DNA of 18,820 bases from JAYZBC01 sp036339375 (GTDB lineage: Bacteria > Pseudomonadota > Alphaproteobacteria > MPNO01 > UBA2964): the NCBI GenBank assembly GCA_036339375.1, contig JAYZBC010000041.1:1-18820 (forward strand), given 5' to 3'. Below are positions 6,951 through 15,379 of this stretch, one piece after another. A model generated the notes under the pieces. The model was not told the origin of the DNA, did not search any database, and saw only the letters and a program-made list of their open reading frames with translations. Position numbers and translations under genes: made by a program. Each line of letters opens with the position of its first letter. Positions within the stretch are counted from its first letter, which is position 1.

Positions 6951-7862
6951 ATGAGGGTATTTTTATTTATTGTGTTTTGTTTTTGTATAACATCTACGAA
7001 TCCAAGTAGGGTGTTGGCGGAAACACCCCCAGGGGAAATTGGCGTGATAACTCTGCACGCAAAATGGAGTTACCCGGCTAGGGTGAAAAATTGGTATAAA
7101 AAAATTGCCAAGATGAGTGTTTTTGAAAAATTTCAGGACAAGTGCGGAAATGGTCCTTGGGTTTGTTCCGAAGATAAAACTGTCATCGGTCACGCAAGAA
7201 ATGATTTATCTCTTTTAACGATTGACCTTTATGAAAATGGTTTTTTAATTGAAAGCCCTCACTGCGCATGGTCAAAACCTAAAAAATATTCTGCCCCTGT
7301 TGATGAATCGTTAAGGCAGTGTGTTACCCCTCGCATCAAAATCTTAAAAAACAAAGGTGCTAAAAAAATTGTAGTTTTGGGTAAATCTCTAGGTGCCAAT
7401 GCAGCTATAAGAGCGGGCGTTGTAATTGATGGGATAGACGCAATCGTGGCTATGGCACCCGGGCATCGTCCAGAAAAGGATTATATTCGAGAAAAGCATG
7501 CAGCTGATGTCAGTGATGCCAGAGAAAAGGTCAACTCGGGAAATGGACAAGAAACAAATGAATATTTGGATATAAACCAGGGACAGGAGAAACAGGTTGA
7601 GGTTGCTGCAGCGAACTATTTGAGTTGGTTTGATCCCGAGGGCAAAGCGGTAATGGAGCTCAATGCACCTAAAATCAAGGGTAATATACCTTTTCTTTGG
7701 ATAGCTGGTGAAAGTGACCCGATCTCAGATGGCACCGGTAAATATATTTATGATTCAGTGCCCCAAAATCGACAATCAAAATTTATCCACGTTGAAGGGG
7801 GACATGGTGACGTACGTGAATTTGGAAAGGAGAAAATCATTAATTGGCTTAAAGCTTTGTAA
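6951..7862 (+). CDS. Secreted alpha/beta hydrolase
   Basis: This 303-residue protein has a signal peptide (MRVFLFIVFCFCITSTNPSRVLA) and an alpha/beta-hydrolase fold signature. The nucleophile elbow GKSLGAN has Ser146, a strand-end Asp is at 256 in GESDPI, and a C-terminal His is at 285 in GGHGD, giving a complete catalytic triad in the right order. It is therefore a periplasmic or exported serine hydrolase (esterase, lipase or peptidase-like); the substrate cannot be told. ATG 6951 is preferred to ATG 6936 because GGAG lies eight bases upstream of it, and it gives a cleaner signal peptide. Several cysteines (DKCGNGPWVC, HCAW, RQC) in the N-terminal half could form disulfides. It stands alone between two gaps of roughly 300 bases. 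Confidence 0.75.
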   Translation: MRVFLFIVFCFCITSTNPSRVLAETPPGEIGVITLHAKWSYPARVKNWYKKIAKMSVFEKFQDKCGNGPWVCSEDKTVIGHARNDLSLLTIDLYENGFLIESPHCAWSKPKKYSAPVDESLRQCVTPRIKILKNKGAKKIVVLGKSLGANAAIRAGVVIDGIDAIVAMAPGHRPEKDYIREKHAADVSDAREKVNSGNGQETNEYLDINQGQEKQVEVAAANYLSWFDPEGKAVMELNAPKIKGNIPFLWIAGESDPISDGTGKYIYDSVPQNRQSKFIHVEGGHGDVREFGKEKIINWLKAL

Positions 7863-8206
7863 AATGGTGCCCATTTCCAAAATAGCGTTGGTTCTGTCGT
7901 TTAGGTGTGATGCTCTAACTTCAAGATAAAAAGTAAGGTAGGTTTCAACGTCATTTTGGTGAATTCTATTACCCCCCAACCCCACAAATTTATTACCGTG
8001 GAGGAGTTTCTTTAGTACATATTAAAGAACCCGAAAAAATCCCCCCTGGAAGATGGACTGCAGGGCATCAAAGTGTACCATCGCATTAAAAATATGAGTT
8101 GGTGGGTCTAAAATCCTCTTTACAAAAATAAAATTGGGGATGCTTTAATGCTTTTTCATCTATAGGTGGAGGATTTTGTAAAAAAATTACCTTTCTGGGG
8201 AAAGTA
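7863..8206. other. Intergenic segment, 344 bases, no gene seen
   Basis: AT-rich with short homopolymer runs. A six-base-pair hairpin (AAATGG-TGC-CCATTT, 7862-7876) overlaps the hydrolase stop codon but has no T tract. Nine-base inverted arms AAAATCCTC (8111-8119) and GAGGATTTT (8169-8177) are about 50 bases apart. GGGGAAAG (8197-8204) is the ribosome binding site of the next gene. No coding sequence, RNA gene or clear terminator is visible. Confidence 0.5.
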
Positions 8207-8632
8207 ATGAATGAAGAAATCCATAACAAGCGACTGAATATTATTGAAGAGGGGTTAGAAAAACGCTTAGAACATTTGCGAAAATGGCGACAATACCATT
8301 TGACCCTTGAGGCCACAGAACGGGACTACGCTTTTTTCAAAAGTGAAAATTCGGGCCTTCAAACTACAATTATTAAGTTAAGTGATATGGCTAATTCTGA
8401 AAATTTTATAACCGAGATTAAAAATATCTTCCGCCAAACTAATGAATGGTATTTTGGGGCTTACTCTCCAGATGAAAACAAGTTAATACACCCGGTTTTG
8501 TTGTATGATAGAAAAAATCTAGATTATGCAAATGACCTTAGAACCCCATTTTTGATGCCGCTTATTCATCAGTTGAAAGATGCATACCTTGAGTCGCAAA
8601 AACTATATTCCTCAGATTTTAGGGGAAGTTAA
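8207..8632 (+). CDS. Hypothetical protein, helical N-terminus
   Basis: A 141-residue soluble protein with a well placed GGGGAAAG ribosome binding site. Residues 1-45 are strongly charged and helical with heptad-like spacing (LNIIEEGLEKRLEHLRKWRQ), suggesting a short coiled coil. The rest is mixed, with an aromatic stretch EWYFGAYSPDE at about 80-90 and a helical C-terminus. There is no signal peptide or membrane segment. No family is recognised. It lies upstream of the molybdenum hydroxylase gene in the same direction but shares the AT-rich composition of the host background (19 of 60 bases G/C at 8341-8400), so a functional link is doubtful. Confidence 0.65.
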   Translation: MNEEIHNKRLNIIEEGLEKRLEHLRKWRQYHLTLEATERDYAFFKSENSGLQTTIIKLSDMANSENFITEIKNIFRQTNEWYFGAYSPDENKLIHPVLLYDRKNLDYANDLRTPFLMPLIHQLKDAYLESQKLYSSDFRGS

Positions 8633-8635
8633 CCT

Positions 8636-8722
8636 ATGAAGAATGACTTTTCAGAAGGCATTGGGCTTTTAGTGCCCGTCGCGAGAGGAAAATGGGTGGA
8701 AGAAACGTATAGATATGGGTGA
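8636..8722 (+). CDS. Possible 28-residue ORF coupled to the molybdenum hydroxylase
   Basis: ATG 8636 follows AGGGGAAG at ideal spacing and opens a 28-codon frame (start MKNDFSEGIGLL, end WVEETYRYG). Its TGA overlaps the next gene's ATG within ATGGGTGA, a common arrangement for translational coupling. The next gene has only a weak, distant ribosome binding site of its own. It may be a leader peptide that brings ribosomes to the large gene, or the stump of a former upstream gene. No family is recognised. Confidence 0.4.
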   Translation: MKNDFSEGIGLLVPVARGKWVEETYRYG

Positions 8723-11042
8723 TTTTTCCGTCGGCCAATCGGTTACTCGCACCGAGGATCCCCGTCTCTTGAAGGGGCTGGGTCGATTTATTGAGGACAT
8801 TAACCTTGCCGGCCAAGTATATGCGACAATCGTACGTTCGCCGCATGCCCACGCACGAATTCGTGGGATCGACACTAGCCCAGCGCTAGCTATGCCGGGT
8901 GTGTTAAACGTTCTGACCGGTGCGGATTGCGAAGCTGACGGTTTGGGCCACTTACCCTGCGATCAGACACGGTTTAGCCGCGACGGATCAGACATGTACC
9001 GGCCACCACGTCCTATCCTGGTGAGCGAACGTGTCAGGCTAGTGGGCGATTACGTTGCAATGGTGGTGGCTGAGACTGTCACGGCGGCGCGAGACGCAGC
9101 AGAGCGAGTAACAGTCGACTATGACCCATTGCCTGCTGTAACTAATCCAGCGATGGCAGCTGAGGCGAGCGCACCGCAGTTGTGGGAAAATTGCCCAGGA
9201 AACGAATGTTTTTTTCACGAGGACGGTGACCGTGAAGCAGCCAATTTGGCTTTTGGCAAGGCTTATCTGGTGGTGTCTAGGCGCTTCAAGATAAGCCGAG
9301 TCACTGCTGCCCCAATGGGCCCGCGTGGTTGTATTGGCAGCTATGATGCTTCGGAGGACCGCTACACATTGCATACTGGCGTCCAGCAGGCTCATATGCT
9401 GCGTTCTCAACTTGCGGCCAATATTTTTGGACTGCCAGAGACCCAACTCCGGATTATCGCACCAGATATTGGAGGAAGTTTTGGCTTATACAGCAATGTA
9501 TACCCAGAGAACGCGTTGGTGCTATGGGCATCCAAACGCTGCGGTCGGCCCGTCAAGTGGATCGGTGAGCGCTCTGAGTGCATGATGAGCGACGATTCGG
9601 CGCGTGACAACGTCTCCGAAGCGGCACTAGCACTGGATGCCGCGGGTAATTTTCTGGCGCTTCGTTGTACAACTCATGCGAATTTGGGGGCTTATCTTTC
9701 GCTAAGGGGGCCATTACCACCGATTGTTAATTTGGGTTCTTTGGCCGGCACCTACACAACACCAGCATTTCATGTCCGGGTCTCAGGGATGTTTACCAAT
9801 ACCAACTGTACTTCGCCCTACCGTGGTGCTGGTCGACCTGAAGCATCGACCGTTCTAGAACAACTAATTGATGAGGCGGCGCGCAAGCTGGCAATTGATC
9901 CGGCTGAGATCCGTCGGCGGAACACCATTCCTGCGGATTCAATGCCGTATCAGACAGCACTAACCTTCACTTACGACTGTGGAGAATTTGAGAAGAATCT
10001 TGATGACGCACTCATGCTTGCCGATTACGCAGGGTTTGAGCAACGTCGGGCAGAGGCAATTACTCGCGGGCGGGTGAGGGGCATTGGTATGTCGAATACT
10101 GTCCACCGCGCTTCGGGTCTCGAGCTCGAGGCAGCGCAAATTCGTTTTGATGCAACTGGGAGTGTTACTTTGATGGTTGGTTCAGTGCATCATGGCCAAG
10201 GCCATGCGACAACTTTCACACAGGTTGCTTGTGAACGGCTAGGACTTGATCCAGCTAAAGTGCGCTTTGTTTCTGGGGATACCGATATGGTAACTTTTGG
10301 ACGGGGTTCATTCGCCTCGCGCTCCGCGGCTTTGGGCGGTTCGGCGGTTTCGCTCGCATCTGACAAAATTATAGAGAAAGGACGGTGCATCACTGCACAT
10401 CTTTTGGAAGTTGCTGAAGAAGACGTAGTCTTTGCGAACGGCACCTTCACAGTCGTTGGGACAGATCGGAGCCTGGACCTTGTCGAAGCCGCGATCGCTG
10501 CCCATCAGCCGTCCCGACTGGGTGGCCAGGTCGAGCCGGGGCTCGACGAAATAGCAATGTTTGTGCCAGGTGCGCTTAACTTCCCCAATGGCTGCCACAT
10601 TGCCGAGGTAGAGATTGATCTGGAAATCGGTGCGCTGGAAATTATTAATTATGTAGTGGTTGATGACTTTGGTACCATCCTCAACCCGATGCTGCTGGAA
10701 GGCCAAATTCATGGAGGGCTTGCCCAAGGTATTGGCCAGGCGGTGATGGAAGACGTTGCTTTCGATGCGACGACGGGCCAGCTTTTGGCTTGCTCGTTCA
10801 TGGATTATTGTATTCCCCGTGCAGACAATCTGGTCACATTCAAGACCGAATTTAACGAAGTGCCGACATCAACCAATCCTATAGGTGCAAAGGGAGCAGG
10901 GGAGGCTGGTGCGGTTGGTGCTTTGCCAACAATGATGAACGCGGTTGTGGATGCTCTGGCGCCTTTGGGCGTAGACCATATTCAGATGCCAGCGACACCG
11001 GAGTGCATCTGGCGAGCAATCAGACGGGCTAAGGCTGACTAA
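8715..11042 (+). CDS. Xanthine dehydrogenase/CoxL-family molybdopterin-binding subunit
   Basis: This 775-residue large subunit of a molybdenum hydroxylase (aldehyde oxidase/xanthine dehydrogenase/CO dehydrogenase superfamily) has the expected length. The N-terminal 'hammerhead' domain starts RTEDPRLLKGLGRFIEDI. Cofactor contacts include VQQAH (Gln224/225), GGSFG at 253-257 and the catalytic Glu730 in GAKGAGEAGA. The active-site loop reads PYRGAGRPE (Tyr369), the form II pattern rather than the AYRCSFR of true CO dehydrogenases, so oxidation of an aldehyde, purine or N-heterocycle is more likely than CO oxidation. The [2Fe-2S] and FAD subunits normally encoded beside it are absent here. The gene is markedly GC-richer than its neighbours (35 of 60 bases at 9001-9060), which suggests transfer. 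A 28-codon ORF overlaps its start. Confidence 0.92.
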   Translation: MGDFSVGQSVTRTEDPRLLKGLGRFIEDINLAGQVYATIVRSPHAHARIRGIDTSPALAMPGVLNVLTGADCEADGLGHLPCDQTRFSRDGSDMYRPPRPILVSERVRLVGDYVAMVVAETVTAARDAAERVTVDYDPLPAVTNPAMAAEASAPQLWENCPGNECFFHEDGDREAANLAFGKAYLVVSRRFKISRVTAAPMGPRGCIGSYDASEDRYTLHTGVQQAHMLRSQLAANIFGLPETQLRIIAPDIGGSFGLYSNVYPENALVLWASKRCGRPVKWIGERSECMMSDDSARDNVSEAALALDAAGNFLALRCTTHANLGAYLSLRGPLPPIVNLGSLAGTYTTPAFHVRVSGMFTNTNCTSPYRGAGRPEASTVLEQLIDEAARKLAIDPAEIRRRNTIPADSMPYQTALTFTYDCGEFEKNLDDALMLADYAGFEQRRAEAITRGRVRGIGMSNTVHRASGLELEAAQIRFDATGSVTLMVGSVHHGQGHATTFTQVACERLGLDPAKVRFVSGDTDMVTFGRGSFASRSAALGGSAVSLASDKIIEKGRCITAHLLEVAEEDVVFANGTFTVVGTDRSLDLVEAAIAAHQPSRLGGQVEPGLDEIAMFVPGALNFPNGCHIAEVEIDLEIGALEIINYVVVDDFGTILNPMLLEGQIHGGLAQGIGQAVMEDVAFDATTGQLLACSFMDYCIPRADNLVTFKTEFNEVPTSTNPIGAKGAGEAGAVGALPTMMNAVVDALAPLGVDHIQMPATPECIWRAIRRAKAD

Positions 11043-11299
11043 TCCTCACTTTACTGGGTATTTTTTGCTAAAAATAATTTTCTCTTAAAAGGTACAATCA
11101 CTTTTTAAATTTTGTTCAATATTTTTGCTGTGCATAGTGATAAAAATGCTGTGACTTAGAGGGAAAAAACTACAAGCGATCTCCTCTTGATATCGTCAAA
11201 GTGCAAAAACTTGCTAAATGATGTATGGCGAGTTGTTCCTTTGTGTCTGCTTAGTTGGTTTCTATTTCGATCGTAGTTATAGTTTGATAACGTCTTAAG

Positions 11300-12181
11300 T
11301 TACAATGGCTTGGTTGCGCGATATGGCGGATCACCCATTATAACCGGATTGTTTTCCCGTATCGTAAGGCGGCGGAGCAAGCGTCGTTCATTAGCTGGAA
11401 AATCTTTGCGGGCGTGATTGCAACATCGGTTGTCCCACATTAAAAGATCACCTGGTTGCCATACGTGTTGATAGATGAACTCCTCATTTCGTAAATAAGT
11501 AAACAAAATTTCCAGTAATGCTCGACTTTCTTTGTCCGGCAATCCAACAATTTCAGCTGTCATCAGTTCGCTGACATAAAGAGATGTACGATCAGTATCA
11601 GGGTTCTTTCTGAAAACAGGATGCTCAAAGTTGGGAAGGTCCGTCCGGTCAAACCCTCCTTCGGGAATGTGGGTCACCTGATAATCAAAAATATGAAGTG
11701 CTTTGCCCCCGGCAAGTCGCTTTTTGATATTTTCTGGAAGAGAGGCAGCGACGCTGTAGCAATTGCAAAACAAAGTTTCTCCCCCCCGAGAAGGGATCTC
11801 AATGGCGTAGAGCATGCTCGCTTTAAGGGGTTTTTCGGTATAAGGAGTGTCAGAATGGAACATCATCTCCCCATCGGGAAGGGTCCCGATGGGTTTGCCT
11901 TTTTCACGAATATTTGTGACCAGCATGACTCCCTCGCCAGCCGCTTTTTCCTGTGGTGACCCTCGGTCACCGCCACGTTTAGCAACTTCACCAAAGTGGG
12001 TGGCAAATGCTTTTTGTTGCTCATAGGTAAGTTTTTGATCTCGAAACAAGACTATTAAGTGGTCAAACCAGGCTTGTTTCACGATTCGAATGCTTTCTTC
12101 TGTAAGTGGCTTGCGCAAATCGATACCACGGATTTCCGCTCCAATCGCATCGGAAAGAGGGAATATTTCAATACTAGTCAT
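11300..12181 (-). CDS. TauD/TfdA-family Fe(II)/2-oxoglutarate dioxygenase
   Basis: This 293-residue enzyme would couple 2-oxoglutarate decarboxylation to hydroxylation of an organic substrate, as in taurine or 2,4-D dioxygenases. The iron ligands are His109 and Asp111 in FHSDTPY and the distal His256 in NRCCNHARKDF; the 2-oxoglutarate-binding Arg is in RRLLRRLTI (about 271). The N-terminus IEIFPLSDAIGAEIRGIDL is the standard family opening, and the length is normal. ATG 12181 is chosen because the family opening begins there; a GTG at 12211 would add ten unconserved residues. It is convergent with the molybdenum hydroxylase gene and divergent from the MORN gene. The substrate is unknown; taurine itself is not implied. 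Confidence 0.9.
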   Translation of the reverse strand: MTSIEIFPLSDAIGAEIRGIDLRKPLTEESIRIVKQAWFDHLIVLFRDQKLTYEQQKAFATHFGEVAKRGGDRGSPQEKAAGEGVMLVTNIREKGKPIGTLPDGEMMFHSDTPYTEKPLKASMLYAIEIPSRGGETLFCNCYSVAASLPENIKKRLAGGKALHIFDYQVTHIPEGGFDRTDLPNFEHPVFRKNPDTDRTSLYVSELMTAEIVGLPDKESRALLEILFTYLRNEEFIYQHVWQPGDLLMWDNRCCNHARKDFPANERRLLRRLTIRENNPVIMGDPPYRATKPL

Positions 12182-12399
12182 TCCATTACTAACGCCTTCA
12201 TTAAACTGCACCCTATTTCAATGTTACCAATGATTTGGATGAATTTAAATGTATCCTTTTAAAGAAAATTTCCCATCATGGAGGAAACGTCACCGTGTAA
12301 ATTTTATTGAAAGAAACTATTTTTTAAAGTACCCGAATAAAAGTCGGTTAAGCTTTCTAAGTATTTCACACTAATCAAAAGCCTTTGACCCGAACATTC

Positions 12400-12414
12400 G
12401 TCCTTAACAAGGAC
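12400..12414. promoter_or_regulatory. Inverted repeat upstream of the MORN gene
   Basis: GTCCTT-AAC-AAGGAC is a perfect six-base-pair inverted repeat with a three-base centre, 35 bases before the MORN start codon. There is no T tract on either strand, so an operator or leader hairpin is more likely than a terminator. No known regulator site is recognised. Confidence 0.3.
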
Positions 12415-12449
12415 TCCCCAATTTATATTTTTTATGTAAGTTTTTTCTA

Positions 12450-13619
12450 ATGAAAAAATTAACGGGAATAGTTTGTCTGTTTGTTGCTGTGATGGTGCTT
12501 TGTGGAGCGAAGAGTCTCACATTACCAAATTGTGAACAAAATTCTATAAATGGCGGGACTAAACAAAGTGAGTGGGATGGCTGTGTTGGGACCCTTTTTT
12601 CAGCCAATGGGAACAAATACATAGGTGAATTTGAGGATGGTTTACCACACGGAAAAGGGACCCACACTTCGAATAATGGCAGGAAATACGTTGGAGATTT
12701 CAGGGATGGTAAATGGAGTGGGCACGGCACCCTTACTCTTAAAAATGGGACTAAATATTTAGGTGAATGGGTAGACGGAAAAAAACATGGTCAGGGTACA
12801 GAAATTCATTTTGATGGAAGCAAATACATAGGTGATTATTGGAATGGGAAACCGCATGGCGATGGTACCCTTACCCTTGCCGATGGAACAAAATACGTTG
12901 GCGAATGGGAGGACGGCAAAAAACACGGGCATGGTACTTACACTTTTGCTGGTGGAAGAGTTAAAAAAGGAGTTTGGATTCGGGATAAATACCAATGTGA
13001 AGATAGTCCAACGGATGACCTAAAAACTCGGAGTGAGTGGCATGGTTGTAGTGGTACCTACACTATTCTCTATGGAAAATGGAAAGGAACAAAATATTCA
13101 GGTCAATGGAAAGAAGGTACACCTCACGGAGATGGTAGGGAAACTCATCCCAAAGGTTGGAGTTATGAAGGTGGATGGAAAGATGGCAGACGTCATGGAG
13201 AGGGCACTCAAATCGCTCCCAATGGCTACAAATACTTTGGCATTTTTAGGAACGGCAAGCCTCACGGTAAGGGTACGCAAATTTCTTCAAATGGTGACAA
13301 ATTTGTTGGTGCATTTGAATTTGGCCTTCCTCATGGTGGAGGCACTCTTACCCTTGCAAGGGGTATTCAATTTTTAGGAAAATGGGCTAATGGTAAACCT
13401 TACGGACAAGTTACTAAGATTGATATTGATGGAGTAAAAAAACAAGGTATATGGACAAATGGTAATTTTCGTTACGTCCAGAATGTCACTCCGACCCCTA
13501 GTTTAAAAAAGATCAATATTTCGGAAAAATTACGGAAACTCAAAGAACTCTTTGAGCAAGGGCTGATTGATAAACAAGAATACAATTCAAAGAAAAAAGA
13601 AATTCTCAAAAGATTTTAA
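12450..13619 (+). CDS. Periplasmic MORN-repeat protein with C-terminal SHOCT segment
   Basis: This 389-residue protein starts with a signal peptide (about 1-22) and is built from MORN repeats (pattern G-x-KYxGEWxDGKxHGxGTxT, about 23 residues each). There are two matching modules. Each opens with a Cys, 16 residues, then SEW[D/H]GC[V/S]GT (C28/C45 and C183/C200), runs through five regular repeats and ends in a short sixth unit (VKKGVWIRD; VKKQGIWTNG). Residues 358-389, ISEKLRKLKELFEQGLIDKQ onward, match the SHOCT helical motif that often ends secreted proteins. Bacterial MORN proteins are thought to bind lipid or act as surface scaffolds; role unproven. The signal peptide has Cys18 after VL, not a classical lipobox. 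Ribosome binding site weak. Confidence 0.85.
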   Translation: MKKLTGIVCLFVAVMVLCGAKSLTLPNCEQNSINGGTKQSEWDGCVGTLFSANGNKYIGEFEDGLPHGKGTHTSNNGRKYVGDFRDGKWSGHGTLTLKNGTKYLGEWVDGKKHGQGTEIHFDGSKYIGDYWNGKPHGDGTLTLADGTKYVGEWEDGKKHGHGTYTFAGGRVKKGVWIRDKYQCEDSPTDDLKTRSEWHGCSGTYTILYGKWKGTKYSGQWKEGTPHGDGRETHPKGWSYEGGWKDGRRHGEGTQIAPNGYKYFGIFRNGKPHGKGTQISSNGDKFVGAFEFGLPHGGGTLTLARGIQFLGKWANGKPYGQVTKIDIDGVKKQGIWTNGNFRYVQNVTPTPSLKKINISEKLRKLKELFEQGLIDKQEYNSKKKEILKRF

Positions 13620-13649
13620 ACGCCTGCATCTTCTCATCCGGATTAAATT

Positions 13650-14513
13650 ATGAATTTTTTGTTTTCTGCATCGACCAAAGGCGCTTTTTGGATGACGATA
13701 GCGATTGTAGCCTTTTCTGCAATGACCGTTTTGATTCGTTTTCTCACTATAGATATTCCCGCTCATCAGATAGTCTTTGTGAGAGGTGTTGCTAGCGTAA
13801 TCATTTTAATACCTTGGTTTACTAGCCAAGGACTTCAATCCCTTTCTACCCATCGGTTTTCACTTCTCATGGGACGTGGTGCACTAACCAGTATAGGTTT
13901 GGTCACTTGGATTTATGCAATTGCTCGTATCCCTTTGGCGGAAGCAGTTGCCCTACATTTCACTCTTCCCTTGTTTGGCATAATTCTGGCAGCTTATTAT
14001 TTACGCGAAAGAATAAATATTCATCGTGGAATGGTGACAATTATCGGGTTTTTAGGCACTTTGGTGATATTGCGACCCGGAATTGAGGCGGTAGATTTCG
14101 TCTCATTGGTGGTTTTGTTCTCTGCTCTTGCCTATGCCGGGACTGGAATACAAACTAAAATTTTGGTGCGCACTGAAACTTCAGCTGCTATCGTCTTTTA
14201 CGTAAGCGCCTTTACTGCAGTAGCTTTCGTGATCCCATGTTTATTCAAATGGATTGAACCAACCCCAATTCAATGGTCAATGTTAGTGGGTGTGGCGGTG
14301 TTAAATGTAGCTGCCCAAAGCTGTATGAACCGAGCCTTTTCAGCAGCGGACGCCAGTTTCATACTGCCTTTTGATTTTCTGCGTTTACCGTTTGCCGTGG
14401 TCGCTGGCTTATTCTTGTTTGATGAAGCAATTGATTTTTGGACAATTCTGGGGGCAGGAATAATTTTTGGGGCTACCTATTACAATACTAACAAAGAGCG
14501 TCATCGATGTTGA
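13650..14513 (+). CDS. EamA/DMT-superfamily transporter
   Basis: This 287-residue drug/metabolite transporter has about ten membrane helices and two EamA domains (about 10-140 and 150-283). Helix 1 is GAFWMTIAIVAFSAMTVLIR. The first domain ends with the usual ALHFTLPLFGIILAAYYLRE and GTLVILRPG; the second has RAFSAADASFILPFDFLRLP followed by the family's F-x-E-x-x-D/W pattern (LFDEAIDFWTILGA). Such carriers export amino acids, nucleosides or other metabolites; the substrate is unknown. It begins 30 bases after the MORN stop codon, possibly co-transcribed, and converges on the AA_synth gene. The start ATG lacks a strong ribosome binding site, which fits translation following on from the upstream gene. 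Confidence 0.88.
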   Translation: MNFLFSASTKGAFWMTIAIVAFSAMTVLIRFLTIDIPAHQIVFVRGVASVIILIPWFTSQGLQSLSTHRFSLLMGRGALTSIGLVTWIYAIARIPLAEAVALHFTLPLFGIILAAYYLRERINIHRGMVTIIGFLGTLVILRPGIEAVDFVSLVVLFSALAYAGTGIQTKILVRTETSAAIVFYVSAFTAVAFVIPCLFKWIEPTPIQWSMLVGVAVLNVAAQSCMNRAFSAADASFILPFDFLRLPFAVVAGLFLFDEAIDFWTILGAGIIFGATYYNTNKERHRC

Positions 14514-14705
14514 CCTTTGCTCTTACAGTGTTTTATTTCATAGGAACCTTCAGATTTTAGAAATGATTTTATTTTTATCATGTTTTCACGGGCCAAGACT
14601 TTTAGTCACGCTGGATGAATTTTGAAAGGAATAATTGAAGATCTCAAAAAAGAAACTATCGCCGTAAAACCGTTTTTCACAAAAAGTTATTTCCCGTTTT
14701 GTTCT

Positions 14706-15281
14706 CTATCTCAGACCGTCATTTCCGATAATATCCTCTTTGCTTGGGCCGCCGACCCTGTGGTTTAGCCGCCCCCTATTTGCAAAACAACATATTACGC
14801 ATATCTCATCTGACAGTGGTGCATCGGGAACCATAATTGTCATACCATCATAATGCGAACGGACGAACAACGCATCTTTGTGAGCTAGCGGAATATCGAT
14901 TGTTTCTCCAGGATACCCTCGTTTTGTAATTGAAGAAATCCAGGCTTTGCCACCTCCAACGGCATTACGCAATACGTTGCCGTATACAGTCGTCAGACAA
15001 GCTACGCCATGTTCTTGTTCACCAGCTGAACCAACTAATGCCGCTTTGCCATATGAGTCCACGCTGTACGGATCCATTTGTTGGGCACCCATCTTCGAAA
15101 TTCGGGTGCCGAGATTAACGCTCCCCTTGGTCAAGTCACCCAAGTCATCGACATATACCTTCCCGGCGTGCGGGTTTTTGATCACTGCAACCACTGCCAC
15201 CTTACGTAGTGGTTCTTCTCTAACCTGACCCTTGTCATGCAGGGTCTCTTCGACAACTGTATATAACCGTCGAATTTCCAT
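14706..15281 (-). CDS. AA_synth (DUF1185, PF06684) family protein
   Basis: This 191-residue protein fits the 'amino acid synthesis' family. Recognised features are the N-terminal EIRRLYTVVEE, VVAVIKNPHAGKVYVDDL (core at about 30-48), the KAALVGSAGEQEHG loop (about 75-88), and RSHYDGMTIMVPDAP (about 137-151). Structural work on this family reported a variant of the chorismate-mutase-type fold and suggested a role in amino-acid or related metabolism; the reaction is not established. The ATG has AGGG close upstream. It lies 98 bases downstream of the TauE-like gene on the same strand, probably in one operon. The length is normal and no key residue is obviously missing. Confidence 0.82.
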   Translation of the reverse strand: MEIRRLYTVVEETLHDKGQVREEPLRKVAVVAVIKNPHAGKVYVDDLGDLTKGSVNLGTRISKMGAQQMDPYSVDSYGKAALVGSAGEQEHGVACLTTVYGNVLRNAVGGGKAWISSITKRGYPGETIDIPLAHKDALFVRSHYDGMTIMVPDAPLSDEICVICCFANRGRLNHRVGGPSKEDIIGNDGLR

Positions 15282-15379
15282 CCCTAATTTCCCTTTCTTT
15301 TTGCTTCGGGTTCAAAAAACACCTTCTCAATTTATTTCTATTTTCATTTGTTTTCTTATGAACTTTGGTCTGAAAAAAA

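Noticed and set aside
7862..7876. Hairpin overlapping the hydrolase stop codon as a terminator
   Set aside because: Six base pairs with no following T run, so termination is not supported.
7988..8014. Possible third copy of the 24-base repeat (ACCGTGGAGGAGTTTCTTTAG)
   Set aside because: Only the short GTGGAG word and scattered bases agree, which is within chance for AT-rich sequence.
8111..8177. Nine-base inverted arms AAAATCCTC and GAGGATTTT
   Set aside because: About 50 bases apart in AT-rich sequence, with no supporting structure between them; probably chance.
9039..9446. 135-codon open frame on the minus strand inside the molybdenum hydroxylase gene
   Set aside because: GC-rich genes often leave antisense frames open; the translation has no recognisable family features.
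12286..12306. CGTCACCGTGTAAATTT resembling the repeat with a deletion
   Set aside because: Needs a four-base gap and further mismatches; not convincing.
14563..14609. Weak hairpins (ATGAT/ATCAT and GACT/AGTC) between the convergent EamA and AA_synth genes
   Set aside because: Stems of four or five pairs in AT-rich DNA; no clear terminator structure on either strand.
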